A DNA stretch of 50,832 nucleotides from a virus, in the IMG/VR virus record IMGVR_UViG_3300025162_000066, positions 1 through 50,832 of that record; one strand, written 5' to 3'. Each line of letters starts with the position of its first letter. Within the stretch, counting starts at the first letter, position 1. This document shows positions 30,862 to 38,219 of the stretch, in pieces. The notes below the pieces were generated by a model. The model was given only the letters and a program-made list of their open reading frames with translations. It was not told the DNA's origin and did not search any database. The translations under genes and the position numbers were made by a program.

Positions 30862-32301
30862 TCAGGCGCCGTAAACAGCGAGGCGGTCGATCTGGAACAT
30901 GCAGTTGGTGAGGGTGTCGAGCTTGGCGGCAGCGGTCATGCCCAAGATGCAATCCTGGTTGACCGAGCCGGCATTGACCGAGCACGACGTGTACTTCACC
31001 GCCGGGAAGGTGAACAGGTAGGCATTGCCCGCCGTGTCTTGGATGGCGGTGGAGAACGACGACTGGGTGCTGTTGATGAACTTGTCGTAAATGGCCGTGC
31101 CGGTGCCAGTCACGAGGTACATGTTGAACTGCAACGTCGCTTCGAACTGCCCGACACCGATACCGGCATTGCCGAGTGTGCCGACCGCCTTCTGAGCCCG
31201 CAGGTTGTTGTTCAGGTTGGCGGTGAAGTCCTGGATTTTGCCGGAGGCGGCGCCGCCCTCGTAAACCCGGACCACGTTGGAAGCCGCGTTGAACACGCTG
31301 TTCGTCGGCGCGGCGGTGTAGGCGCCGGTCGAGAGCGAGGCCGCATTGCGGGTGGTCGAGAGGCCCATGAAGTTGATGTTGCTGTCCAGCAGGGCGCCGA
31401 CCTTGAAGGCGATGCTGGCAGTGTTCGGGTACATGCCGGAGAAGTCGAAATACCCGTTCGTAACGTCGGTGTGCGCCCGCTCCAGGGTGAACGCGGTCTG
31501 CGTGGTGCCGTTGCAGATGTAGTCGCAGAACTGAATGCGGATCAACTTGCCGGTGCCGGCATCGACGCCCCAGCCGGTGGGCAGGTTGTCAAGGGTCAGC
31601 GCATGGGCCGCGATGGCGGTGATGCGGGCAAAGCCGTTGTTGGCCGCGTTGATGGCGAACTGGTTGGCCGCAAGCGCGCCGCCGAGCTTGAGCCACTGAC
31701 CGACCGCGAGGCCGAGGGTGGTGAAGTCAAGAGTGGTGCTGGCGAGGCCGTTGCTGGTGGCGGTGATGTCGCCGCTGGCGCCCTGGATGCCGATAACTTC
31801 GAGCGTCTTGCCGGTGCCGCTGGATTCGATGGTGAGCGGGGTGCCGGTGACGGTGATGGTGGTACCCGAAGAGGCGGTGACGACGTTAACGCCGTTGTTT
31901 CCGGCAGTCGTCCAGCCCTTGGAATAGACCAGAGAGTTGACCACCGCAGCGGTGCCGCCCGAGGCCACGGTGAAGACGCTGGAGCTGGTCACGCTGGCGC
32001 CGGTCAGGAAGTTGGCCGGGCCGCTCCAGGTCAGCGCGTTCTGGAGCACAGCCGCCCAGAAGTCATCCACCGCGCCGTAGCTGACTTCGAGGTCAAGCGC
32101 GCCGCCGGGCGACTGATCGGTGAGGATTTGGTCGGGAATCTGGCGGTCGGCGCGGAACTCGCCCGACTTGATGTAGGTCAGGTTCGGGTTGAGGCTCTGG
32201 CCCTTCACCCGCATCTGCTGGAAGCTGATCGTGGGAACGGTGCCGGGGGTGACTTCCGCACCGTAGGCCATGTTGATGAGGTTCGTAACGGCGAAGGCCA
32301 T
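30862..32301 (-). CDS. major tail tube protein, 479 aa
   Basis: N-terminus MAFAVTNLINMAYGAEVTPGTVPTISFQQMRVKGQSLNPN and the RQIPDQILTDQSPGGALDLEVSYGAVDDFWAAVL block are typical of tail tube proteins of this phage group. The middle (about residues 95-260) is Thr/Gly/Ala-rich beta sequence, perhaps an Ig-like surface domain inserted in the tube fold. C-terminal VKYTSCSVNAGSVNQDCILGMTAAA resembles the closing strands of the tube fold. Immediately upstream of the tail chaperones, as expected. RBS AAAGGAC precedes ATG. Confidence 0.8.
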   Translation of the reverse strand: MAFAVTNLINMAYGAEVTPGTVPTISFQQMRVKGQSLNPNLTYIKSGEFRADRQIPDQILTDQSPGGALDLEVSYGAVDDFWAAVLQNALTWSGPANFLTGASVTSSSVFTVASGGTAAVVNSLVYSKGWTTAGNNGVNVVTASSGTTITVTGTPLTIESSGTGKTLEVIGIQGASGDITATSNGLASTTLDFTTLGLAVGQWLKLGGALAANQFAINAANNGFARITAIAAHALTLDNLPTGWGVDAGTGKLIRIQFCDYICNGTTQTAFTLERAHTDVTNGYFDFSGMYPNTASIAFKVGALLDSNINFMGLSTTRNAASLSTGAYTAAPTNSVFNAASNVVRVYEGGAASGKIQDFTANLNNNLRAQKAVGTLGNAGIGVGQFEATLQFNMYLVTGTGTAIYDKFINSTQSSFSTAIQDTAGNAYLFTFPAVKYTSCSVNAGSVNQDCILGMTAAAKLDTLTNCMFQIDRLAVYGA

Positions 32302-32373
32302 CGTACAGTCCTTTCAAGCAAAAGAGCCGGGCGATGGCCCGGTTGATGTGGTTTCAGCGGTGGGGTGATTGGG

Positions 32374-32811
32374 TTACTGGAAGCCGTCAGCCCAGAAAGT
32401 GAACATGACGGTTCCGGTCAGGTAGCCGTTGCGCGGGGCAGCCGGCGGAACTGAGGTCGAGGTGACGCGGATGTGGCAACCGGCCCCGTCGAAGACTTGG
32501 CCCTCGAAGATGGCGCGGGCCGCGTCGATGAGTTGGTCGCACAGCGAAGTGCCAATCCCCATCGGAGTGTTGGCGTAAATCGTGATGCTGCTGTTGGACC
32601 GGAATGCTCGGTCGCCCTGGCCGGTCGAGCCAAAGCCAACTTGGTTGATGCCGCCGATCTTGATGTACAGCTCGAACCATGGCGCGCCGCCGAGCGTGGC
32701 CGGCTCTTCCGGGTATTGCTCAAAGAAGATGTTGGCGGCCGGGACAGCCGTCATCAGCAGCGCGAACCGGTCTCGGATCGTCTGCTTGATGTCGTCGGTG
32801 GAGAGGGGCAT
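32374..32811 (-). CDS. DUF4128-like tail terminator, 145 aa
   Basis: The pattern MPLSTDDIKQTIRDRFALL..FEQYPEEPATLGGAPWFELYIKIGG..GQGDRAFRSNSSITIYANTPMGIGT..RVTSTSVPPAAPRNGYLTGTVMFTFWAD fits the lambda-gpU-like tail completion family (DUF4128). It would cap the tail tube at the head-proximal end. Situated between the head-tail joining protein and the tube gene. Confidence 0.7.
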   Translation of the reverse strand: MPLSTDDIKQTIRDRFALLMTAVPAANIFFEQYPEEPATLGGAPWFELYIKIGGINQVGFGSTGQGDRAFRSNSSITIYANTPMGIGTSLCDQLIDAARAIFEGQVFDGAGCHIRVTSTSVPPAAPRNGYLTGTVMFTFWADGFQ

Positions 32812-32814
32812 GGG

Positions 32815-33324
32815 TTATCCCGTCAGCGGCCCAGCGAGGGCTTGCCAGTTGTACGGATGATGCGCCGCCGCTTCCCACGCCAGAGCGCGGGGATGTTCTG
32901 GTGAGTTTTGCTCAACCCGTTCAGCGTATGGCAAAGTAACAGATACATAGACAACGGGAGGGCTGTCCGATGGCCGTAGCCCAAGCATTAACTGATCGGT
33001 ATCTACTGGCATGTATGGGCTGTCTGGGTGCTTATTCCTTGGCCCACTCCTATCCGGAGGCCATACAATAGTTCCGTCTGCCGCATCTGGGTGTTCAGGA
33101 AGCGCGTCTAAATTTTTGCTCCCGACCCCGATAGTGACGGACCCTCTATATCGGCCAGTCCAGTAACGGCTCGGGTTTCGAGGACTCCAAGTCGCCCGCG
33201 CCCACTGCCAAGTATACAGCGCCTCTTGCGCCACCTGGAACTGAGCCAGCGAAGGCAGGTCGGCGACCTTCTTCTGCACCCGGCCGATAGCGTTTTGCCA
33301 TTCGGACGCGGTGGTGCAGAGCAT
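32815..33324 (-). CDS. head-tail joining/minor tail protein, 169 aa
   Basis: Protein with an N-terminal helix (EWQNAIGRVQKKVADLPSLAQFQVAQEAL) and beta-rich middle (SRYWTGRYRGSVTIGVGS..VVYVSVTLPYAERVEQNSPEHPRALAWEAAAHH). Length, place and the closing YAERVEQ..H helix resemble the HK97 gp10-like completion family. It starts 18 bases past the terminator that closes the 33.4-37.1 kb island; assignment is tentative. Confidence 0.5.
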   Translation of the reverse strand: MLCTTASEWQNAIGRVQKKVADLPSLAQFQVAQEALYTWQWARATWSPRNPSRYWTGRYRGSVTIGVGSKNLDALPEHPDAADGTIVWPPDRSGPRNKHPDSPYMPVDTDQLMLGLRPSDSPPVVYVSVTLPYAERVEQNSPEHPRALAWEAAAHHPYNWQALAGPLTG

Positions 33325-33334
33325 GGCGCCTCAC

Positions 33335-33368
33335 AAGAAAAGGCGCCCGCATTTTCAGCGAGCGCCTT
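33335..33368 (-). terminator. intrinsic terminator closing the immI-like island
   Basis: On the minus strand AAGGCGC (33368-33362) pairs with GCGCCTT (33346-33340), followed by TTCTTG. It lies just after the 33390-34181 gene and would stop its transcript before the tail genes, a common feature of moron inserts. Confidence 0.6.
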
Positions 33369-33389
33369 CTGGTTACGAACTCAGGATGG

Positions 33390-34181
33390 TTAGGCCCGGC
33401 CCTCTTGTTGAACGGTCGGCTCGGCCCCGTTGCCCCTGGACGGCACGAACTCGGCAGCGATAGCCGCAAGCAGCGCGGCCTTGCCGGTGGGGTTCCAATG
33501 GAACTGCTCCACTTGCTTCGAGCTGTACTGCGACTTCGACATCCTGTTCTCGCCGTTCGCGGGAACCTTCAGACCGTGGCGATTGGCGATGGCTCCCGCC
33601 CGTTGCGCAGAGATACCGGCTTCCTCGGCAATCTCGGTCGTGGTGTAGGACGCCTGCGTAAGAACCGGCTGCGGAACCAGAGCCCGGCCCAGCGCGGCCT
33701 CCGTCGCCGTCGAGATGAACGACTGCCGCGAGTTCTCGCCCAGGTTCGGCAGGACCGACATCACGGTGTTGATCAGCTTGCTGACCGCATACATCTGGCG
33801 GGCACTCATTGCCGGCGGCAGAGCGCGGGCGACCTTCGGCGGCGTCAGACCCTTCTCGTAGGCGTCAAACCGCTCGATGATCTCGATGGTGATCTCAGTG
33901 GCGGCGGCCGTCTCGGACTTGGCGGTGATGAAGATCGCCTGCTTGCGGCTGAGGTGATATTCGGTGGCTTCCTGGCCGCGCTTCACTCTTGCCACCGTGG
34001 CAACAGTGCCAAATTCAGCGAGGGACGCCTCGTGCCGGCGGACCAGCTTGCGGATATCGATGGGATTGGAGAACCCCAGCCGTTTGGCAAGGTCGGTATC
34101 CAGGATACGCGGCTCGCCTTCGACGCAGGCAATCGGCAGGTTTACTTTTTCCCCATCGTGGGGCATTTTCGGGTCAGTCAT
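33390..34181 (-). CDS. antirepressor-like phage regulatory protein, 263 aa
   Basis: Residues about 18-105 (GEPRILDTDLAKRLGFSNPIDIRKLVRRHEASLAEFGTV..QEATEYHLSRKQAIFITAKSETAAATEITIEIIERFDAYEKG) match the N-terminal domain found in many phage Rha/antirepressor-type proteins. The C-terminal part (about 185-250: ASYTTTEIAEEAGISAQRAGAIANRHGLKVP) resembles the ANT-type antirepressor C-terminal domain with a helix-turn-helix. It lies in the same direction as, and 117 bases downstream of, the XRE gene at 34299-34535, so both may be co-transcribed. It could inactivate a repressor; direct evidence is absent. Confidence 0.65.
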   Translation of the reverse strand: MTDPKMPHDGEKVNLPIACVEGEPRILDTDLAKRLGFSNPIDIRKLVRRHEASLAEFGTVATVARVKRGQEATEYHLSRKQAIFITAKSETAAATEITIEIIERFDAYEKGLTPPKVARALPPAMSARQMYAVSKLINTVMSVLPNLGENSRQSFISTATEAALGRALVPQPVLTQASYTTTEIAEEAGISAQRAGAIANRHGLKVPANGENRMSKSQYSSKQVEQFHWNPTGKAALLAAIAAEFVPSRGNGAEPTVQQEGRA

Positions 34182-34298
34182 CAGGGGCTCCTGTTAAGCC
34201 GTTGGTGATGATGGCTCCGGCTGGTAACCGGAACCGGGGAAGAGACCGACAACAGCGCGTTGGCCTAGGAACCTGTCGCTGTTGTCGGCCTCGCCGAG

Positions 34299-34535
34299 CT
34301 ATTCGCCCGGATCTCTGAGGCGGACTCCATATCCGCCGCCATTCCTCTCGATGAACTGCACGCCAGCCGCTTCAAGAGCGGCGCGGATCGCAGCGAGATT
34401 GTTGTGTGACGGGACAGAGCGCCCCGCCTCGAAGTTTCGAATGGTGCTTTCCCCCAGGTGCGACTCTTCAGCGAGGCGCTTTTGGGGACAATCGATCAGT
34501 GCGCGTGCGGCGCGGCATTGGGCGGGCGTCATCAT
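34299..34535 (-). CDS. XRE repressor A, 78 aa
   Basis: [71 protein letters not shown] is a complete Cro/C1 helix-turn-helix (recognition helix about residues 28-38). It is a paralogue of repressor B at 35771-35998 (shared pattern MMTPxQxRxARAxL, LAxExxxGxSTxxxFExG, NLAAIxxALExAGxxF). It is divergent from the 34660 small gene across a 124-bp control region, as cI and cro are. Confidence 0.8.
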   Translation of the reverse strand: MMTPAQCRAARALIDCPQKRLAEESHLGESTIRNFEAGRSVPSHNNLAAIRAALEAAGVQFIERNGGGYGVRLRDPGE

Positions 34536-34588
34536 GAAAGGGTTGTCGCACGGCTAACGGAAAACGTCAAGAGATAACGAAAAACATC

Positions 34589-34617
34589 TTGACGCCTGGT
34601 GCTGTAACGGTTATCGT
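34589..34617 (+). promoter_or_regulatory. switch A promoter with TAACG operators
   Basis: TTGACG (34589-34594), 17 bases, TATCGT (34612-34617) read rightward towards the small gene. An inverted pair TAACG-N5-CGTTA overlaps the -10; further TAACG half-sites occur at about 34552, 34575 and 34632. A second CTTGACG reads leftward from the same region. The layout fits a repressor-controlled divergent switch. Confidence 0.6.
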
Positions 34618-34659
34618 TAGTTCATACCGGATAACGGTACAGACTCACGGAGACCAACC

Positions 34660-34827
34660 ATGTTCAACCACACCGTCCTCGCCCGCCTTCGCCGGATTTT
34701 GCCGGCCACGTTCCGGGCCAATTCGTCTCAGGTCGAGATCGCCCCGCCGCTGTCCGTGCCGAGCTAGGTTCCGGCGACGCCGTGGCTGGTGGACCGTACC
34801 GGGTCCGTGTTCGTTCGCATGGCGTGA
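34660..34827 (+). pseudogene. small switch protein A, interrupted by TAG at a conserved Trp codon
   Basis: Reads MFNHTVLARLRRILPATFRANSSQVEI... and stops at TAG 34765-34767 after 35 residues. The same frame continues without another stop to TGA 34825-34827. It is a paralogue of the intact 36148-36345 product: FRANSSQVEI vs FRASSTQVEI, and after the stop PWLVDRTGSVFVRMA vs PWLVDTTGRCFVRLA. With no gap, the TAG falls exactly on the Trp codon (TGG) of the paralogue, so one G-to-A change explains it. Either a broken gene, a truncated functional form or a readthrough site. It lies directly behind promoter A and ahead of the 34841 gene. Confidence 0.7.
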
Positions 34828-34840
34828 GGGGGATCGAACG

Positions 34841-35131
34841 ATGACCGCAACCGTCATTGACTTCGCCACCCGCCGCGCCCTAGCCGGCGACCCGCAACCG
34901 AAATCCCTCAGCATCGAGACCCTGCGCTATCGCCACCGCGCGCTCGTTGAAGAGGTGCTGTCGCTGCCGCTGGACGAGTTCAGCCCCATGGTCCGCTACG
35001 CCTGCCTGACGGTTGCCGACCACGTTGAGAACATGATCGGCGCCCGAGACGACGCTATCGAACCGCTGGCTGGGAGCCTGCGGAAGCTCGCAAAGCATCT
35101 GGAGTGGGAGAAGACGCTCAGGACTGCATGA
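34841..35131 (+). CDS. switch A operon protein, 96 aa
   Basis: ATG at 34841 follows GTGAGGGGGATCGAACG. Sequence MTATVIDFATRRALAGDPQPKSLSIETLRYRHRALVEEVLSLPLDEFSPMVRYACLTVADHVENMI: a short N-terminal linear part and a helical domain. No family recognised. It is the last gene of the rightward switch-A operon, followed 16 bases later by an intrinsic terminator; a regulatory or immunity-modifying role is inferred only from context. Confidence 0.6.
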   Translation: MTATVIDFATRRALAGDPQPKSLSIETLRYRHRALVEEVLSLPLDEFSPMVRYACLTVADHVENMIGARDDAIEPLAGSLRKLAKHLEWEKTLRTA

Positions 35132-35147
35132 CCCACTCGCCTCAAAG

Positions 35148-35172
35148 CCCCGGCCAACCACCGGGGTTTTTT
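35148..35172 (+). terminator. intrinsic terminator of switch A rightward operon
   Basis: CCCCGG (35148-35153), 7-base loop, CCGGGG (35161-35166) and TTTTTT (35167-35172). Canonical rightward terminator; its stem may also help end the leftward transcript of the 35178-35417 gene. Confidence 0.85.
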
Positions 35173-35177
35173 CTTTA

Positions 35178-35417
35178 TCAGCCGACAGCAGTCTCAGCCG
35201 TCTCGGCAGCCGCTTCCTCGCTCGGGAACATCGCCACCGACATCGCCGAACGGGCCTGGAGCAGGGAATCCGTGGCGGTCTGCGCCATGCGCTTTTCCCG
35301 CTCCATGCCGACCTCATCGCACAGCAGAAACGCGGCCTGATACAGCGCGGCATGGGCGCCCACGCGAAGTTCCGCCGCCGCAACCATGCGGGCAGCGGCT
35401 TGTCTGTGATCTTGCAT
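35178..35417 (-). CDS. small helical protein of switch B leftward operon, 79 aa
   Basis: MQDHRQAAARMVAAAELRVGAHAALYQAAFLLCDEVGMEREKRMAQTATDSLLQARSAM... An Ala-rich helical protein with no recognised motif. It starts 3 bases after the stop of the 120-aa gene, so it is coupled to repressor B and the membrane protein in one leftward operon. Confidence 0.55.
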   Translation of the reverse strand: MQDHRQAAARMVAAAELRVGAHAALYQAAFLLCDEVGMEREKRMAQTATDSLLQARSAMSVAMFPSEEAAAETAETAVG

Positions 35418-35420
35418 GTG

Positions 35421-35783
35421 TCACCTGATGATGAGTAGCGCCGCCAGAATAGCGGCTATCCAAAGAACCGGCGAACAGCCGCTCGGCTGCTTCACCATGA
35501 TTACCTGCGGGCGATGCCGCCGGATCGCTTCCAATACTTCTGCCCGCGCCGCAACGGTCGCGTCATCAACCATTTCCTGCGCGATGCCGAACAGCTCGGC
35601 CCGGTGTGCGTCGCTCATGCCGTGCTGGTCGGCGATGGCGTGTAGCTCGCGCTCGAACCGCCGGTCATGCTCGGCACCGGCGTAGGGGTCGGCGCGGTTG
35701 CGGGCGACGTAATCCGCCACCAGCGGCTCGACGGCCTCTCGGGCGATACCAACTCGGTGCCAGTCGGAAGCTATCCGGCGCAT
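35421..35783 (-). CDS. membrane-anchored protein of switch B operon, 120 aa
   Basis: Starts at ATG 35783, inside the end of repressor B (13-base overlap). Residues about 1-100 are charged and helical (VADYVARNRADPYAGAEHDRRFERELHAIADQHGM); the C-terminus (PVLWIAAILAALLIIR) is a single TM helix, giving a tail-anchored topology. A repressor co-transcribed with a tail-anchored membrane protein suggests a superinfection-exclusion or toxin-like moron; this is inference. Confidence 0.6.
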   Translation of the reverse strand: MRRIASDWHRVGIAREAVEPLVADYVARNRADPYAGAEHDRRFERELHAIADQHGMSDAHRAELFGIAQEMVDDATVAARAEVLEAIRRHRPQVIMVKQPSGCSPVLWIAAILAALLIIR

Positions 35784-35998
35784 GGCGGCTTCGGCCGAAC
35801 CCCGCCGTCGTCCGTGAACTCGATGCCCGCTGTCTCAAGGGCGCGCTGGATGGCGGCGAGGTTGGCCTTGGTGGGCTCTTTCTGCCCCGTCTCGAAGCGA
35901 GTAACCGTCGAAACACCGATTCCCGCCTCTCTGGCGAGATCGCGGGTTCCCCACCCCAAGGCCGCACGGGCCATCCTGCTTTGAACTGGCGTCATCAT
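35771..35998 (-). CDS. XRE repressor B, 75 aa
   Basis: MMTPVQSRMARAALGWGTRDLAREAGIGVSTVTRFETGQKEPTKANLAAIQRALETAGIEF is a Cro/C1 helix-turn-helix paralogous to repressor A. It is divergent from the 36148 small gene over a 149-bp control region containing GTTCA/TGAAC palindromes. The different operator sequence from switch A suggests the two repressors have separate specificities. Ends with TAG, showing TAG acts as a stop in this genome. Confidence 0.8.
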   Translation of the reverse strand: MMTPVQSRMARAALGWGTRDLAREAGIGVSTVTRFETGQKEPTKANLAAIQRALETAGIEFTDDGGVRPKPPCAG

Positions 35999-36024
35999 GT
36001 GATGACAATAGCTTCAAAAAAGCC

Positions 36025-36090
36025 TTGACGCAAGAGCGTCTGATGAATATGTTTAGTTCAACTGAACACGAGACGTTCAGTCGGATGAAC
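36025..36090 (+). promoter_or_regulatory. switch B promoter with GTTCA/TGAAC operators
   Basis: TTGACG (36025-36030), 17 bases, TATGTT (36048-36053) read rightward. Downstream are two inverted pairs: GTTCA-N2-TGAAC (36056-36067) and GTTCA-N6-TGAAC (36075-36090). They sit over the expected transcription start, suitable for repression by repressor B. Confidence 0.65.
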
Positions 36091-36111
36091 CGGGAGGGCT
36101 CAATCTCCCGG
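36090..36111 (+). other. 5' UTR hairpin in switch B
   Basis: CCGGGAG (36090-36096), 8-base loop, CTCCCGG (36105-36111): a perfect 7-bp stem in the leader between operators and the small gene, with no T-run. It may affect mRNA stability or translation. Confidence 0.45.
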
Positions 36112-36147
36112 AACATCCTAACCACCCCAAGCCGCACGAGGCCCAAA

Positions 36148-36345
36148 ATGGCTAACCGCAATCCTACCACATCGCCCCGTTCCGCTCGAACCGTTTTCGC
36201 GTTCCTGCGCCGCATCCTGCCCCCGACGTTCCGAGCCAGCTCGACGCAGGTCGAGATCAGCAACCCGGTCGCCACCCCGTCGTGGGTCGCTCAAGGTCCG
36301 TGGCTGGTTGATACGACCGGCCGTTGCTTCGTCCGTCTGGCGTGA
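36148..36345 (+). CDS. small switch protein B, 65 aa
   Basis: ATG at 36148 with GAGG 7 bases upstream; longer in-frame starts would lie within the promoter. Sequence is basic at the N-terminus (MANRNPTTSPRSARTVFAFLRRILPPTFRASSTQVEIS) and ends WVAQGPWLVDTTGRCFVRLA. It is the intact paralogue of the interrupted 34660 gene. It stands where Cro stands in lambdoid switches but has no visible helix-turn-helix; the shared (F)LRRILP-x-TFRA-x-S-x-QVEI and PWLVD-x-TG motifs define the pair. Confidence 0.65.
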   Translation: MANRNPTTSPRSARTVFAFLRRILPPTFRASSTQVEISNPVATPSWVAQGPWLVDTTGRCFVRLA

Positions 36346-36351
36346 GGGGAA

Positions 36352-37131
36352 ATGACCATGACCGGTTCACAACTGACCACCGTCGATTTCCACGGCGCCA
36401 AGCTGATCGCGCTCCGCGGTGAAACCCCCGCCGACACCCTGGTTGCCATGAAGCCCGTCGTCGAGGGCATGGGGCTTTCCTGGGCGGCGCAGTTCGTCAA
36501 AATCCAGGCCCACCCGGTTCTCAGCCAAGGGATTGCGAATATCGCAATACCTTCTAATGGTGGCCTGCAAGAGATGACGGCGCTACCGCTATCCCGCCTA
36601 AGCTTCTGGCTCGCCACGATCCAGCCGAACAAGGTTCCCAACCTCGAAACCCGCGCCAAGGTCATCGCCTACCAGACCGAGTGCGCCGACGTGCTGTTCG
36701 CCCACTTCTTCGCCAAGGCGACGGGGAACGAAGAGTTGATCCGCCGCACCGATGGCATCGCCCGGATGCTGGCGCACAAGGTCACGGGCATCGAGTCCGA
36801 AGTCGGCCAGATCGGAACCGCCGTCCTCGAACTCGCCAACGTGTGCAAGGCGCAGGCTGCGCTCTTGACCGAGGCGAACCATCGGATCGATGAGTCCAAC
36901 CGGCGGATTGAGGGATTGCTCCTCACGACCGACGCTCGCCGGGGCACCGGTGAACTGGTTGCCGTCCGTCAGCTTCTCGATACCGCCAAATGCATGACCA
37001 AGGGCCGCAACAGCTTGGCCCGCCGGCTGCTGGCAACTTTGCTGGTGATGGTGTCCAGCCAGGCGTTGCGGGTCGTCGTCTCGAATTGGAGTGCCATGGA
37101 GATCAGCCCTTCGCTTGGATTTCGAACATGA
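36352..37131 (+). CDS. ant: P22 Ant-type phage antirepressor, 259 aa
   Basis: Residues about 8-125 (LTTVDFHGAKLIALRGETPADTLVAMKPVVEGMGLSWAAQFVKIQAHPV..MTALPLSRLSFWLATIQPNKVPNLETRAKVIAYQTECADVLFAHF) match the P22 antirepressor N-terminal domain (P22_AR_N) almost step for step. The C-terminal half has a coiled coil (LTEANHRIDESNRRIEGLL). Antirepressors bind and disable phage repressors. It is downstream of the switch-B small gene and its 3' end overlaps the convergent 37103-37663 gene by 29 bases, showing how tightly the island was fitted into the late operon. Confidence 0.85.
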   Translation: MTMTGSQLTTVDFHGAKLIALRGETPADTLVAMKPVVEGMGLSWAAQFVKIQAHPVLSQGIANIAIPSNGGLQEMTALPLSRLSFWLATIQPNKVPNLETRAKVIAYQTECADVLFAHFFAKATGNEELIRRTDGIARMLAHKVTGIESEVGQIGTAVLELANVCKAQAALLTEANHRIDESNRRIEGLLLTTDARRGTGELVAVRQLLDTAKCMTKGRNSLARRLLATLLVMVSSQALRVVVSNWSAMEISPSLGFRT

Positions 37132-37663
37132 CGATCTGGCCGTCGATGCGGATTTGCCTGACAGCGCCCACGCTCAACACCTTCCCGCCAATCACCAGCT
37201 TGTCAGTCGGGATCGGGGTAGGGAGCGCCGAGCCGGTGTTGTCGATGGCCGACATCGTGACCTTGAGGTCGGAGATGCTCACGACGCCCATAGCGATCAT
37301 CGCTTGGTCAAAGCTCGTGACTTCTGCGCGCACCGTTGTGTCGATGGCGTGGTTGAAACTGAGCGCCGAGCCGTTGGTCAGGGCCATGGTGATGGCCGGG
37401 GTGAATGTGACGCCGGTCATGACCCCCGCGACGGGAGCGACGGTATTGCTGACGGCATAGGGGTAGGTGCCGAAGGTGTCGCCCGGAACCACACCACCCC
37501 AGCCGGCCGAGCAGTTGGTGACGTTGATCGTGCTGGTCCCAATGGGATAGGCCGCTCCGCTCTTTGCCGCCGTTGTGGTGACGCGGCGGAAGATGATGTC
37601 CTCGCTACCGGGGCATTTGCGGATGACCTGCGTTACCCGCCGGGAACGGGCGCTCACGCCCAC
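37103..37663 (-). CDS. head-tail connector protein, 186 aa
   Basis: Beta-rich protein (SGAAYPIGTSTINVTNCSAGWGGVVPGDTFGTYPYAVSNTVAPVAG..KLVIGGKVLSVGAVRQIRIDGQIVMFEIQAKG) between the gp6-like connector and, across the island, the tail completion genes. This is the place of head closure or neck proteins in HK97-type phages, though the sequence itself is not recognised. Its start overlaps the end of the upstream connector by 10 bases. Confidence 0.5.
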   Translation of the reverse strand: MGVSARSRRVTQVIRKCPGSEDIIFRRVTTTAAKSGAAYPIGTSTINVTNCSAGWGGVVPGDTFGTYPYAVSNTVAPVAGVMTGVTFTPAITMALTNGSALSFNHAIDTTVRAEVTSFDQAMIAMGVVSISDLKVTMSAIDNTGSALPTPIPTDKLVIGGKVLSVGAVRQIRIDGQIVMFEIQAKG

Positions 37664-38217
37664 CGCCGCACATACGGGGTTTGGTCGAGAATGAGCTTGG
37701 CGTCGGCTGGGATTTCCAGCGGCGCGTAGGTGGCCTGATAGACGCCGTGATTGACGACCTCACTGCGCACTGCCGGGTCGCGTGTCGCCGCATTGTATGC
37801 GGCAAGAACGGTTAGGATGCAGGCTTGCTCGACATCGGCGGGAACGATCCCCTGCCCAGCGGTATAGGCCACGGTGCAGTTCGCCATGCCGCAGGAGAAT
37901 CGGTACCCTCGCAGCCCCACAGCTCCGGCCGAGAACACAAAGCCCGGAGCGGTCGCGCTCGTCGCGGCCGGGATGGCCTGGTCGTTGACCGTCACCGACG
38001 ACACCGCCGTCACCGGCCATTGCTGCGGAACGAACTTTGCGCCGCCGTTGCCATCGAACGTCTCGGTATACGGTCCCTCGGCGGTGATATCGCGGCTGCA
38101 ATAGCCCCGGATCACGGCGGACGCGAGGGTGACGAGGTTGCCGAGTTCGTAGTCGCTGATATCCGAGGCCGCGAGGCCGGAATAGCCACGAACGGCGGCA
38201 ACGCTGGTCAGGTTCAT
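37654..38217 (-). CDS. gp6-like head-tail connector, 187 aa
   Basis: The helical opening (SVAAVRGYSGLAASDISDYELGNLVTLASAVIRGYCSRDI) followed by a beta section with VPQQWPVTAVSSVTVNDQ and a late helix (VPADVEQACILTVLAAYNAATRDPAVRSE) is the usual architecture of HK97 gp6-type connectors that extend the portal. Directly downstream of the capsid gene. Good match in order and length. Confidence 0.65.
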   Translation of the reverse strand: MNLTSVAAVRGYSGLAASDISDYELGNLVTLASAVIRGYCSRDITAEGPYTETFDGNGGAKFVPQQWPVTAVSSVTVNDQAIPAATSATAPGFVFSAGAVGLRGYRFSCGMANCTVAYTAGQGIVPADVEQACILTVLAAYNAATRDPAVRSEVVNHGVYQATYAPLEIPADAKLILDQTPYVRRWA

Positions 38218-38219
38218 GA

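Noticed and set aside
31039-32346. 435-aa plus-strand open frame opposite the tail tube gene
   Set aside because: Low-complexity shadow of a well-supported tail tube gene.
34765-34767. Genome-wide recoding of TAG as a sense codon
   Set aside because: Other genes here, including terS and repressor B, end with TAG, and no suppressor tRNA is visible.
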